Of a DNA stretch of 64,000 bases, positions 11,986 to 23,593 are shown piece after piece; the stretch's first letter is position 1; each line of letters starts with the position of its first letter. Below the pieces are notes generated by a model that was not told the DNA's origin, ran no database searches, and saw nothing but the letters and a program-made list of their open reading frames with translations. The stretch is from Ephydatia muelleri (lineage: Eukaryota > Porifera > Demospongiae > Spongillida > Spongillidae), in contig JABACO010000069.1 in NCBI GenBank assembly GCA_013339895.1, positions 95,500 to 159,499 of the forward strand. Direction: 5' to 3'. Position numbers and translations under genes: made by a program.

Positions 11986-14900
11986 TGTCACAGGGAACTC
12001 GGTCCCCCACTAATTTTCGGTCCGAGGACCCACTTCCCTAGGGAACTCGGTCCCCCTCGGACCGAAGTTCCTATAGGGAACTGGGTCCTCCGCGAATACT
12101 GTACATCTAGGGATTTGGGTCCGGGGGGGGGGGGGGGGGGGGGGGGGGGGACCGAGTTCCCTGAATATTGTTCGAGTCTCACTGCACGCAAAGATGTATG
12201 TGTATCTAATAAATTGACTGTCACCGATCATGTTTCATTTAATGATACAGTGTGATAATGCATTGCTTTATACAGTTATATGTGTGTACATGCATTTGTC
12301 TAGTTTTGTGTCACTTGAAATGAGCTGTAATATGTTCTAAAGAATGTACAGCCGCTTCCTCGTAGTTCATGGCAGTGTTGTCCTTGCGTACCAGCAGAAT
12401 AATTAGCTGAGAAAATTGTTTTCCTAATTATGCGGAATGCAAGCTTTTCTTTCTAGCTTACTTCAGGACCCACGCCAGTGATATAGCACGCAGTCCGTCA
12501 GCACCTTCATCAATTGCGATGCCATATAAGAAGTGCTTGACTGCCTCTACCTGTTATTTTTGTCTAAAAATAATATTCCATAACCGGGAGAATGACAAAC
12601 AACTTGCCACATACATGCTTTTCATTGGCCATAAGTGGAGTGAATGCTTCAATGCTTCATAGCTCGACGATGTTGATTTGAGGTACTTGTGTATGGCCGA
12701 GTATTCTTTTGCAATGTACTTTGCACTTGCTTTCGCTATGTATATTGATGCAAAAAAGAATGGTGTTTCTTTTGTGCATATTTTTCTTAGATGAGTCTGA
12801 AGTTAAAGTTCAATGTTTGACGCATGCACCCATGCAATTGTTAGAATTTCAAACCTCGCTGTTGTGACATAAAGTGACTAGTTGCTTCAAAGACCGTTTC
12901 TTATCGCTGCAGATAAGGTAAGTATACATTAACAGACATGAATAGTTATGTTCTCTTACATGTCAACAAAAAATGGCAGTGGTTTGTTCCAAAACCTTAA
13001 ATTCATCGCATCCCTTTCATAGAAACACTTTGCTGGTAGAGGGTCAATGGGGCTAACATCCTCTAGCATTGGATGTTTAAAACCTGGTACAAAATGTTGA
13101 TAGTTAAGAGAATGATCTGCCAAGAATATTAAGGTACATAACATTGTAATAAAAATATTTGCCCACTATCAGCAGTTTGGAATCATTGTGTTGGGCTGAC
13201 ATGATCTGTTATTAGAGCAAATTAGAGCACCACTTCCACTGCCTTTTGGTAAATACCCTCTGCAAGGCATCTTGGACGTCTTGTGGTACAAAATCTTTAC
13301 ACAAAGATAGAAATATCCTCATCTCCTCATAGTTGATTTTCGAACTATATGAAGATAAAAGTCTCACAGATCAAATGTTAACACTTGAAATGCACATACC
13401 TGGGATGGATCAATCTCATTGCCAGCCATGACCGAAGCCAAGTGCTTGATGTCTAGGCAAATCCTAATCAATAACAGTTCATTAATTAATTCAATGCTTA
13501 CTGAAAATGTTAGTGGAAGCTTTTTCACAATGCAGTCTGCAAACTGCAAGTGTAGACAAGGAATGAAAAATTATACCATCACTTTAACTTAATATTTTTT
13601 TACCTTGCATACTAATACTCCACAGTCTACAGCATTGGTCTGCCTTATAGTACAGGCCTAAAGCATGAGTATACCATTAAAGTTTAGAAACAGGTATCCA
13701 GCATAATAACATACATTGCACTCTTTAATGGTCCAGGAAGAGATATCAATAGGTACTGAATACTGATTGTAGTATTCTTGGGTCACTAAATAATGATAAA
13801 TGGTCAATTAATGAGTTCAAAATAAGCAAGAGAACACCTAATGACATGTAATGCATTTCCTTGAATTTCATTGTAAAATGAATCATATACAGATACTGAT
13901 CTGTCATGTATGTCAATCACCTGGGTGGAGGGGGGGGGGGGGGGGGGTAGATGGGAGGGGGGGAGGAATAACAACTTTGCTCCATAAATTTACCATTTCT
14001 ATTTATTACCGCAAGAAACCAGTTTTGAGGAATATTGCATGGCATTATTATGTACTTGAAATTAAACATTCCTTTTTCCTAACAATTGAAATGCAAGATA
14101 AAATTTAATCCTGTAGTTCTTTAACTCAATACCTTGAACACTGACTTCTTCACTGTGTAGCTATTTGTAGCAACCATGTTGAAAACAAATGAATTCATAC
14201 ACTTCACTTCCTTACCATCAAAAATCTAAAATCATAAATGCTAATGTAATGAAACTAGAAACATACTTCTGAATGTTCCACTTCAAGCAAATGCAGATAA
14301 TAATTTATTATCTGTATTGAAGTGCACTTCACAATTACACTTACATTATCACCTATGCAAGCGCCTTTTATTAGATCTGTAAATTCATGTGCTGTAATTT
14401 AAAATGATCCCTTGTGACCTGTCATTAAAATGGCTACCAAAGATGAAGGAATTCTAGGTAAGCCATATGCATTGGCCTAGAAATGACATCATGAGACCTC
14501 ATAGTGATGTGTAGAGTATATCATTGATCATCCGGATGTAACATTGCACTTATAGCAGCTAACTGAATAATTGTCTGATTCATGTGTTCACATAATCCGT
14601 TTGACTGTAGAAGGTAAGCAGAAGTGATTCGATGATCCATTTCAAAGTTGTTGCAAAGACAATCTACAATCTAGGAATGGAATGAAATGCAAACAATGAA
14701 CAATGCAAACCATCATGTGACACACTAAATATCTCATATCTTGCTATAGGATGTGTTGTGTATTATAAATGGTGTCTATGTGTAAGCAAACCACCACACA
14801 TTGGTTGTTATGGGTTACTGTGTCACTTGTTAGATTATGATCAAGGTGTATGGACAGCCTTTGTGGCTAGATGGCACACACACCCACCACCACTGTCTCT

Positions 14901-15757
14901 CATCCAAGCACACGTAAAATTTAGCACAAAGGTACCTTATTCACAAATTCTCTTCCCTGATCTGTAACAATATCTCCTGCACCAAACCTACAGTATAAGG
15001 AATATAAGAACGTTGCTACACTGATAGCATTTTTGTTGGGCAAAGCAGCTGCTTCAGGCCACTTTGAGAAGTAATCTGTAGCAACGATGATATAGCGATT
15101 TCCCCGAGGTGTCAACGTGAGGGGACCTATGATATCAACTCCCCACATTTCCCATAAACCTGTCACAGGTACAGGCTGTAGATCTAGCGTTGGGCATTTC
15201 ACAGATGGATTCATCCTTTGGCAGGATTCGCATTCAGATATCTGATAGAAGAAATGACTGTTCAGAAGTATAAATGCGCGAGGACAGAATCGCGTACCCA
15301 TTTACGGATGTCCAAGTGCATACTTGGCCAATAGTACTGCTTCATTCTGCCTTCGGTGCGATCTCTACCCTGATGCCCACCACTCGACGACGCATGACAC
15401 TCAGTAAAAGCCCGTCTTCTGTCTGTGTCTCCGAAAAGGACAATCCGTTTACTTTCTTGTTTTATGTAATACATTGTACTTGTATCTCCGTCAACCTGGA
15501 AGTCTTTAGAACGCAATACCCCCAAGGGGTAGCTGCCTTCTGCAAGGTAGACTTTGACCTGCGACAGGGTTTCATCACAAACACTTTGCCGACAACTCTC
15601 CATTTCACACGGCTGTCAAATCGAGCTAGTTTCTGATGCACGTGGACGAGCGTATAATAAATTCGGACAGATATTTCGGTCCGGGGGGGACTCAATTCCC
15701 TAGCTAGGGAAGTGGGTCCGGTTTAATTGATTTTGTGCATCCAGGGATTTCGGTCCT

Positions 15758-15795
<38 letters not shown>

Positions 15796-15859
15796 CGAGT
15801 TCCCTAGGGAAGTGGGTCGTCCGGACCGAAAATTCGGGGGGACCGAGGTCCCTGTGACA
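11986..15859 (-). mobile_element. Ginger1-type integrase transposon with Ulp1 domain, left arm copy
   Basis: Inverted termini start tgtcacaggga(a/c)ctcggt at 11986 and end at 15859, bounded by CCGG on both sides. The subterminal DNA repeats the motif agggaactcggtccc and its inverse several times on each side, interrupted by long G runs (about 12123-12150 and 15762-15793). Length is 3.87 kb, with a single multi-exon transposase gene on the minus strand. The right-arm copy is 26435-30309. Confidence 0.9.
12458..15603 (-). CDS. Ginger1-type integrase/transposase with Ulp1-like domain (left arm)
   Basis: An integrase-like transposase. Exon 1 (15262-15603) holds the start MESCRQSV and the HHCC zinc-binding half (GGHQGRDRT, YYWPSMHLDIRKW). 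After a short intron come CESCQRMNPS and the catalytic core with GVDIIGPL (Asp), DYFSKWPEAA and TDQGREF (Asp) at 14921-15240. A later exon (about 14560-14675) has SNGLCEHMNQT with the catalytic Glu. Downstream exons form a Ulp1/C48-like protease: DGKEVKCMNSFVFN, PCNIPQNWFLAVIN, RSVSVYDSF and NAVDCGVLVCK (Cys near 13635). The last exons run to a TAA at 12458-12460. The usual His before Trp in the protease is Asn (QNW). Exon joins were read by eye and some are uncertain. Confidence 0.75.
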
Positions 15860-16184
15860 CCGGCACCTGCATGTGAGTCCGGAAGGTAACAAATGCTTTT
15901 AGTGACAATATACACTCAGTGTGCCATATATAGCGAACTGTGTTTGAGGGAACGGGATACACATACATGCCCCAGCATAAGTGACGCATGCAGGAGGGAC
16001 GAACTAATAATCCATATAGAGGCTACACGCTTACGCAGCCCCTCCTTTTCACAACCTGCAATCTGATTCGTCGACTCTATTTCACTCACCTTCCATTGTC
16101 AACAGCTCTCGAGAACGGAAATATAACTACTGCTCCGTTGTTATGAGTAGTTCTTTATCAGGTTAGGAAAAATAAATAAACCCT

Positions 16185-16605
16185 GATCAGGTAATAAATA
16201 TTTTTTGTGTGCGGAAAGAATCCATGTCGTAAAGTGCATGCAGGCCATGTAGTCTAGCATGATTACATTTCTCGTGGGATTTCAAGCACTCTATAGGCCC
16301 TTGCAACACAATGTCCCCATGCATACCTGCATTCTGATTTCTAGCACTAAAATGAAAATTCCTACGCACCAGACCCAGTGTATGGAGAGCGGCTGTGATC
16401 TAGTAATCGGTCCGTTGCTGTTACTGCGCGGGTCTGGAGGGCGTTTCAAGTGGTACACACTGCATGCATACGTTATAGTGTTGCAAAGCGTAGAGTACTT
16501 GAAATCCCATCATAATTGTACTAGTGACGTAGCAGGGCTACATGCACTTTACTACACGCATTCTTTCCACACTCAAGAAATGAATTATAACATAATACCT
16601 GATAC
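16185..16605. repeat. Fold-back repeat (left arm)
   Basis: Positions about 16190-16290 and 16490-16600 are diverged inverted copies. They share ggaaagaat, gtaaagtgcatg, gggatttcaag and their complements around a ~200 bp centre. It is MITE-like. Frames across it are not genes. The same repeat recurs in the right arm (25690-26125), and a diverged half copy is in the spacer near 18620-18830. Confidence 0.6.
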
Positions 16606-17718
16606 AATAATCTATCAATAAGGAGCTTAGGGTACCCAATTATTTGAAAATGCGTTCACAAACTCTTCCGTATATGCCCTTTTCGTCACTCGGATAATTC
16701 CGTAAAAGATGTGAATCAACATGGCGGACGTGTATTAGTTTATATTGTGTGACACTGACGTATGTTAGATTACGGAGCGGTCACATGACTCATGAAAAGG
16801 GCCTATAGGTCAGCGCCCAAGTTACATGTAGCTACTAAACGGAAATGCTTACGATCAAAATAATATTTATACATAATCTAATCAGGGTGTTGGCCTAGCT
16901 CAAGCGCACTTACACCTCTGCCCACTTCCTGAGGGTAGATATCATTTTTTAAGCCCACGAGGTCAATCATAGGTCCTCCACGGTAGTCGAACGCGTGGAT
17001 ATAAGGCGAAATGGTTGCTAAGTCCCATAGCAATGAACCGGACAACCGATGTCCTTAGGAGAATGTGAAGTACACAAAGTACACGAAATGCAATAAGCGT
17101 TTAACGCGACCCTATGAACGACAAGCACCTTTGACCGTATATAAAGCAAAAATCAAGTTACCTTATCATGCGAACCGTGGCTTTAGCGTTCGAAAGCCAA
17201 TAGTACCATTTGCGGAGATCGGAGACCTCGTGGATTCAAGAAACTATACCGACGCTAGGATACAAGAAATACGTCATATTTGTCAATACCGTAATTCGGT
17301 CTAATTACAAAACCTATTGTCACGGACGAAACAGCCGTGACCCACACACTTTTACAATGTGTCTTCGGCGCCATAGTTAATACGTTTAATGCCCTGTCTT
17401 AGCTTACAGACAGCATGACATCAGTACAACCCAAAATCCGTCCTGGACATGGAGACTGTTGGTTGGAAGTAGGTCACATTGTACCTGTGTTCATGAGCTG
17501 CCCCTAATTTGATACAGGGAGGTATTTATAAGGTCTTTAGGTCCCCAGTCCGTACATAATGGAAAGGTTCTAAGTTACCTAGGTAAAGCCATCATGGCAA
17601 CAAGGCTGGGTGCCAATACACAAAGCTTCAGGAACATCGGGGAGAGTGGTCCAGAATGTTTCCTGACATTGCAATCAATAACCGCCCTATGTTCATGCAC
17701 AAGTTTAATGCCCTGTCA
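16606..17718. other. Inner end of left arm, no gene; direct repeats
   Basis: No gene recognised. Near 16720 aacatggcggac resembles a YY1-type initiator context, but no coding follows. The 15-mer gtttaatgccctgtc occurs at about 17385-17399 and again at 17703-17717, the arm end. It is inverted at about 17729-17741, making a short hairpin at the edge of the arm. Confidence 0.5.
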
Positions 17719-17959
17719 ATACGCTTCAGGGCATTAAACGTGTGCATGAACACATGAACAATGAATCAAAACGATGGGTGTTCTGTATACTATAATAAAA
17801 TGATCCTCCATCCCTCTCTCCCCAAAAAACGACGAAAGAACGAAAGAACCGAGCTCCAAACGAAACATAAAAAAAGGAATAGACTACAACTTGCCCTCCC
17901 TGCCTAGACAACTGCCCTAGAAAAGTGCCCTCCCCCTTGAAAACTGACCCTGCTAGGAA

Positions 17960-18085
17960 AGAAAAAGAAATAAGTCACCTCCCCCTCCCACCTTCCCCTC
18001 CCCCTCACCCTCCCATTCCCCTCCCTCCTCCTCCCTTCCCCCCTCCCTCCCTCCCTCCCTCCCCCTCCCTCCCTCCCTTCCGCGT
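17960..18085. repeat. Polypyrimidine CT/C-rich tract
   Basis: About 120 bp of ccctccc-type sequence with almost no purines on the plus strand. Simple repeat, potentially H-DNA-forming. A similar tract lies at 48105-48200. Confidence 0.85.
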
Positions 18086-18619
18086 CAGAGCAGTATGCTT
18101 TGCTCTGATCTGATGATCGATCGTTCAATATGCTTAACTATTTTGTTTTCAATTTGAATGTTTTCGTCTGCCATTGGGCTCCCTTCATAAAGGCATTTTA
18201 ACTGCATTGACTACAAACATGAACACTCCAAAGGAGCCACCCAGGTCAAAGGTCAAAGGTAATCGAATTCAGTACAAGTAGGTGTGGCTTAACATTAGCA
18301 AATACGGCCATTGTAATCGTATGTCGATTCATTTTTGTGCTACTGACCTGTCTAGTTATGCGAACCGAAAGGAGTTATGTAGATGCACGCCGCGCATCTA
18401 CATGTATATGTGTAATTTAAAAGTGCGCTTCTACAGTGTGAAAGGCACCAAATGGTTTCTTTTTATCTTCTCGTTTGATTGCTATTAACAGTTAAACGAT
18501 CCAATCACCTCAAAACGTGGGCATTGTTTTCTATCGCATTTTTATCCATGCAATGGTTTCTAGCCGGCGGAACCCGCGGATACCAGTACAATAGGGTCAT
18601 TTCTCGAGGTACATTAGTG

Positions 18620-18830
18620 CCCAAGGTTAAGAATGCTTGAAATCCCATGATAATTATATTTGCACTCTGCCCTTTAGTCTTTACCGTACACAAGAATAAC
18701 ATACCACAATTATATCTTATATAAGGAGCTATTAGCAAATTTAATGAAATATATATCCATTTTCGAGAGATGGAAGGTGAGTGAAATACACACAAGTTAG
18801 AATTGCAATTGGCTGTGAGCAGAGGGCTGC
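18620..18830. repeat. Diverged copy of an arm repeat within the spacer
   Basis: gaatgcttgaaatccca at about 18630 and gagatggaaggtgagtgaaata at about 18768 match, with divergence, right-arm sequence near 26030 and 26195 in the same order. This is therefore a dispersed repeat family, not part of the arm pairing. 18090-18620 shows nothing recognisable. Confidence 0.4.
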
Positions 18831-19105
18831 ATCGATATATGCAGTAGCTTCCAGGGCCGGATCCGTAATCAGTTTTAGTGAGGGGGACGGGTATCCAAAT
18901 GTATGAGTGTGGAAGGGCATGCCACCTCCTTGACAGCTAGGGGTATGGGGGAGCGTTGTACGTGCCCCCATCAAGGAACCACACTTTTCACGTGCAATCG
19001 AAGCACCACCAAAAACGCATATACATTTCGAGCAGAGACTATTCTGGTACACGCATTGCGAATTAATTATGCAACAACCATGTACATGTACGACAAGTAA
19101 GTTGA

Positions 19106-19200
19106 AGTAACTAAAACATTCTCAATGAGAAAGTTGGTGGTATGTAGGATTTGAAGGCAATATTGGTGTGAAAAGCATAGAAACAAGCTTATGGTCTAAC
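19106..19200. repeat. Partial copy of the palindromic MITE found at 48378
   Basis: aaaacattctcaatgagaaagtt and the following ~70 bp (gtggtatgtaggat, gtgtgaaaagcatagaaaca) match one arm of 48378-48671 with scattered changes. Only one arm is present. Confidence 0.55.
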
Positions 19201-19289
19201 GATAAGGAAATATATATTAGTCTATACCCCCACTCCCCACCATTCCCCCACCACCCCCACCACCTCCGAAACCCTACATCCGCCCATCA

Positions 19290-20277
19290 ATGGCAGTGAT
19301 GCCTTTCCCCTCCAGTGACAGTAAAGATGTGTACGTGACACCGTCCTCACCCACTTATTTTGCACCAATAGATAAAGGACATTACCCACAGCAAGACGGA
19401 GCCTATCTACCACAGGGCGAGGCTAAACCATCGCAGGGCGGAGCCTATCCACCGCAGGGCGGGGCTAAACCCCCGCAGGGCGGAGCTAACCCACAGCATC
19501 CAGTTGGGCATCCTCCTCCTCCTTACTATCCACAAGGTGGGCACTAATTACACTGTAAATAAACTTCGTTATGGATTCCACACATACTATAACATGCATA
19601 CTTTCGCTTCCTCCTTGTGCTTCCACTAGCTATTTCACAGGTAAGTCAAGGTGAAATGTAGTTGACCATGAATTGCCACATCACGTGCTAATTATACCTA
19701 CAGACGGGCAATACAGTTGTTGTCATGCAGCCACGGCGTACTGTGAGTGTGACCAGCACAGTGGATGCACCAGTGGATGACTATGGCTATACTGTCTCCA
19801 TTGTCCTCTGCTTCATTTGCTTGTTCTGTGGCTCATGGTGTTCACTTTGTTGCATTGTACCAGCCATCTATTTTGCCAGCTCTGTAAGTCCCTTGCCTCC
19901 CCTGGTTTTGGAGAGTTGTAGGAACCCTATTCAATACATTGAATATGCCGGTATGGCTGATAGTATCAGTACGGTGGCTTGGGACTGAGCACTGGAACTC
20001 ATTTTGAACTAGGGGGGCTGGTCTTGGAAGGAGTTGAGAGTAGGGGGTATGGGGACGGGAGAGGTTGTATCGAGTTCCACACTTCATCAATGCTCTACAC
20101 CTACTCCTCTTGCAGGCCAAGAGTGCTGCTTCCAGAGGTCATCTGGAGAGTGCAAGGCACAGTGGACGGATTGCAAATGGTCTGAACACTGCTTCTGTTG
20201 TCTCCTATGTGATAATTTTTGCAGTGTCCATTGGCTTGTCTTTGGGTGTGCAGTCCTATTTCAGTAGTAGATTATAG
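19290..20277 (+). CDS. CD225/dispanin-like proline-rich membrane protein (3 exons)
   Basis: A small tail-anchored-type membrane protein of the CD225/dispanin (IFITM/PRRT-like) group. Exon 1 (ATG 19290 to 19536) encodes a Pro/Gly/Gln-rich cytoplasmic head with PPQGGAKPPQGG-type repeats. Exon 2 (19717-19883) encodes VVVMQPRRTVSV, then DDYGYTVSIVLCFICLFCG and a Cys-rich first hydrophobic helix ending AIYFASS. Exon 3 (20116-20277) encodes AKSAASRGHLESARHSGRIA, the conserved amphipathic loop, and a second hydrophobic helix, ending TAG. The joins keep frame (phase 1, then phase 0) with GT-AG signals. An aataaa occurs at 20511. All features look intact. This is the only convincing host gene in the inverted-repeat spacer. 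Its exact function is unknown; relatives act in membrane trafficking or fusion control. Confidence 0.82.
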
Positions 20278-20510
20278 TACTTAATGAATGAGAGATAGTA
20301 GAGTGCATGTATGATTTGTAGTTACTGGCATTTAAAATCCAGTGTTTTTAAATGGCTGCTTGACTGTTGCAGCTCACTTCTGCATTCTGCTTATTGCTAA
20401 TGTCATCATCACGTTTCTGACCAATTAAGTGGCTTATAGTTAATGGTAATTTTGCGATGCTTCACAAAGCATATAGTGGTATTTCTATTGTTATGAGCCA
20501 GATCTATGGA

Positions 20511-20516
20511 AATAAA
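20511..20516 (+). terminator. Polyadenylation signal candidate for the dispanin-like gene
   Basis: aataaa lies 234 bp after the stop codon, in ggaaataaaacg. A second ataaaa-type signal is near 20600. Either would give a plausible 3' UTR. Confidence 0.45.
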
Positions 20517-20619
20517 ACGCCTGCTGTGACTTTTAGTTATTTGTTATGCATTGTATTCTGTTGTACCTTTATTACCAGTTAATCAACTGCTAATTCTGGA
20601 ATAAAACCATTTTGTACTA

Positions 20620-21360
20620 CTACACACACCTGCATGTTCCTTGCACTCATGCAGAGTAACACAATGCAGTTGCACACAATGTGCCTTTATTATACACCAC
20701 ACATACCAGATGCACATACTGTTATTGTAACAAAACATGAGATGTCTGGGGAAGAGTGCTCCGCGTGCCCATTCCAGCCCACTGTGACAATTCTGCCGGT
20801 GTGAGCTGCTAAGTAGCTACAATAGACCACATTGAGTACAATACAGGGAGACAGCTGGTTCTGTTATGCTTTCTTTACAGGCAAAGTCACAATTTCATAC
20901 ATGCAGAACTGATGCACATGGATGCATGCACGGTATATAACAGGTGCAGGCATGACAGGCATGCGGGAGATATCTCCAGCTACATGTAGACATAACCTGC
21001 AACCCAATGATTGGAACTCATTAATTCTGGTCAGACTCAGGCAGCAAATCCACTTCTTAACAGTCTGCGATTGTCATGCAATTTTTAAGGCTCTGTCTTC
21101 AGAGGCACAAGCCCAGACCTCGAATATTTCAGCTCTCAAAGGAGTCTTGGCATTTGCATGGACAAAGGCACAAGGGTAGGCCTACTTAGTTGCATGTACT
21201 TTTTTTTTCTCAGTTCGACAATTTTGTGACCACTTACTGCTAACAGCACTAGTGCCTGGAGCTTCACCAGTGGGGAGGAGGGCATACAGTGGTGCCCCAT
21301 GCCCCCTAGCTCAATGGGAGGGCCCTTCACTCCCTCCCCCCCCCCCTCAATAACTATCAT
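20620..21360. other. Intergenic, no gene recognised
   Basis: Mixed sequence after the dispanin-like gene. The open frames at 20922-21179 and 21136-21360 show no domain and no splice support. A C run near 21330-21345 precedes the CA-rich block. Confidence 0.4.
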
Positions 21361-21379
21361 ACAGCATTAGACCCCTACA

Positions 21380-21750
21380 AATATACAGACACACACGCAG
21401 ACACACACAGACACACACACAGACACACACAGACACGCACATGCACACTTACACACACACTCACACACACGGACACACACACAGACACACACACACTCAC
21501 ACATGCACACACACACAGACACATACAGACACACACTTACACACATGGACACACACAGACACACACACTCACACACACACACTTACACACACACAGACAC
21601 ACACACACAGACACACACTCACACACACACACACTTACACACACAGACACACACACAGACACATACACACTCACACACAAAACACACACTCACACACACA
21701 GACACACACACTACCACACACACATACACACACACTACCACATGCACTAC

Positions 21751-21785
<35 letters not shown>

Positions 21786-21797
21786 CACACACACACC
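21380..21797. repeat. CA-rich microsatellite block
   Basis: More than 400 bp of (CA)n interrupted by GA and TT steps (cacacagacacacac). The long His/Thr and Cys/Val frames on both strands are simple-repeat artefacts. Confidence 0.97.
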
Positions 21798-22055
21798 AAA
21801 TTCCTGCATCTGCACTGGCAGTCACATCATTTCCACACACCACCATCTGCATGACATTGACTAAGCATATATATCATTCCACTGTCAAGCCTGATGAAAA
21901 TGGACAATTGTGGACATAGTGTAATCCTAATAATTTAAGCTGCAGACAGGCCTGCATCCAAATTGCACTTAGCAATCTACAGTGGCACCCACCTCCCCCC
22001 CCTCCCACCTATCTCGCAACCACTTGGTACATGCAGATGTGGATATCCTTAATGC

Positions 22056-22390
22056 GTCACTCCACCCATGTCTTCATGCATCACTCGTCCTCACCCATGT
22101 CTTCATGCGTCACTCCACCCATGTCTTCATGCGTCCCTCCACCCATGTCTTCATGCGACACTCCACCCATGTCTTCATGCGTCACTCCACCCATGTCTTC
22201 ATGCGTCCTCCACCCATGTCTTCATGCGTCACTCCACCCATGTCTTCATGCGACACTCCACCCATGTCTTCATGCGTCACTCCAACCATGTCTTCATGCG
22301 TCACTCCACCCATGTCTTCATGCGTCACTCCACCCATGTCTTCATGCGTCACTCCACCCATGTCTTCATGCGTCACTCCACCCATATTTC
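22056..22390. repeat. 24-bp minisatellite, about 14 copies
   Basis: The unit catgtcttcatgcgtcactccacc recurs head to tail, with a few variants (gtccctcc, gacactcc). Because 24 is a multiple of 3, several frames stay open on both strands (for example THVFMRHS or MGGVTHED repeats), which explains the ORFs here without invoking a gene. Confidence 0.93.
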
Positions 22391-22549
22391 ATGCTGCACT
22401 CCACCCATTCTTCGTCCAGTATCTCATCAGAAGCTCACCATCATCATCATCAGAAATCTCCATCCTCTGGTTTCACCCAGATATAAATAGTGCCTCTCCA
22501 TCATTAGTATCATCTTCATTACTGTCAAGTCCAGGCCTGTGTTAGAAAC

Positions 22550-23190
22550 AAAACCGGTCACAGAAGTATACCTGTAAACTCAGTACCATATACAGTAAAC
22601 TCTGGATAATTAGTCTATGTGATAAAGTCACTCTGGCCTAACTAGTAGTAGGGCTTTTCCCCAATTTTTTTCATATTGGGTTTTCATACATCTCATAAGT
22701 AGTCACCCAGGGTTAACTAGTCACCTTTATTTTTCCCCCTGCTGTGATTAGTTATCCAGTGTTTACTGTCTCTTACTAAATTGACTGCCTGTCCATGTCT
22801 CCCAGATGTTTTTGACAAACTATAAGGCAGCACATGAGACACTGCACAATGGTATGGTCTTTGGGAATTCATAAATGGCCAATAACTTGAGGCAGCTCTT
22901 TGCACATTCTTATTCTGAACACAATGAATGTCATGTAAAAGTAATGCTTTCCTAAAAGGCTTTTTGCCTTGAAATCACCCAGTCCTACACTGCTAAGTTC
23001 ATCCACATTACAGGAGTGTCTTTTCCAAACTGAATTCTTTTGGACAAATTAATAGCTTAGCAGTTGGTGTTTGAAAGACTCTATCCAATATGTTTCTCTA
23101 CACGGAATGGCAGAAAAGGTTGTACTGGTGAATGAATATAAGGCATGGAAGTCTCACTCGGGAGTAATGTCAGTGTTGAAAGCACATCAT
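22550..23190. other. Intergenic, no gene recognised
   Basis: Mixed sequence between the minisatellite and a dispersed repeat. No domain or splice-supported frame was seen. Confidence 0.4.
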
Positions 23191-23197
23191 ATCCAGA

Positions 23198-23425
23198 AAT
23201 GGCCCATACATAGACGGTCATCTTGTTTTTGTTTTTTTTTTGTTTTCAAATTGGTTTTTTAACAAGTTCAGTTTTTACAAAAAAATCACTCTGATTATGA
23301 TATGTGGCTGTCGTAAAATTATACTATGAACCATTCTTAGACTAAAATTAAGACAATAGAATTAGTTCAGTTCTACCGCGCATACTTTATTCAAAAAGTA
23401 TGTCATTGCGTCATTGCGTATCCAT
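23198..23425. repeat. Dispersed repeat, copy 1
   Basis: atggcccatacatag(a)cggtcatcttg and later taccgcgcata(c)tttattca are shared, in the same order and spacing, with 42455-42670. The intervening DNA is diverged. Family unknown. Confidence 0.65.
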
Positions 23426-23593
23426 TTAATAAAATAGTTAATAATGGTGAGAGCTAGCTCTAGAGATTCAGCAGTGAGTGAATTATACCGGGTGTTCGCA
23501 AAGGTTTTAAATGGGAATAACTTTTGACCTGATGGAGTGAAAAATCGGAAATTTTGAATTAAAATTTCTGTCAACTGGTTTGGTTAATTGATA

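Larger units (their letters stand above)
2024..17718 (+). repeat. Left arm of a giant inverted repeat
   Basis: Read in reverse complement, this interval aligns end to end with 24609-42043. The outer edge lies where ctcgctg (2024-2030) stops matching cagcgag (about 42037-42043). The inner edge is at about 17718. Paired coordinates sum to about 42300 in the inner third, 43600 around the CACTA second gene, 43905 from the transposase to the tandem array, and 44065 at the outer end. These steps mark indels of about 1.3 kb, 320 bp and one ~161 bp tandem unit. Substitutions between arms are sparse (roughly a percent or two by eye). Confidence 0.95.

Noticed and set aside
11947..12255. Gly- and Pro-run frames at the Ginger element ends (also 15700-15915, 26379-26672, 30043-30348)
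   Set aside because: Created by the G/C homopolymers and TIR motif arrays. The transposase gene is elsewhere in the element.
11986..15859. Ty3/gypsy LTR retrotransposon on the basis of the integrase core
   Set aside because: No reverse transcriptase, protease or LTR; instead TGTCA inverted termini with a 4-bp CCGG duplication, which fits a Ginger1-type DNA transposon.
21441..21919. His/Thr-rich and Cys/Val-rich open frames
   Set aside because: Produced by the CA microsatellite, with no splice or start context.
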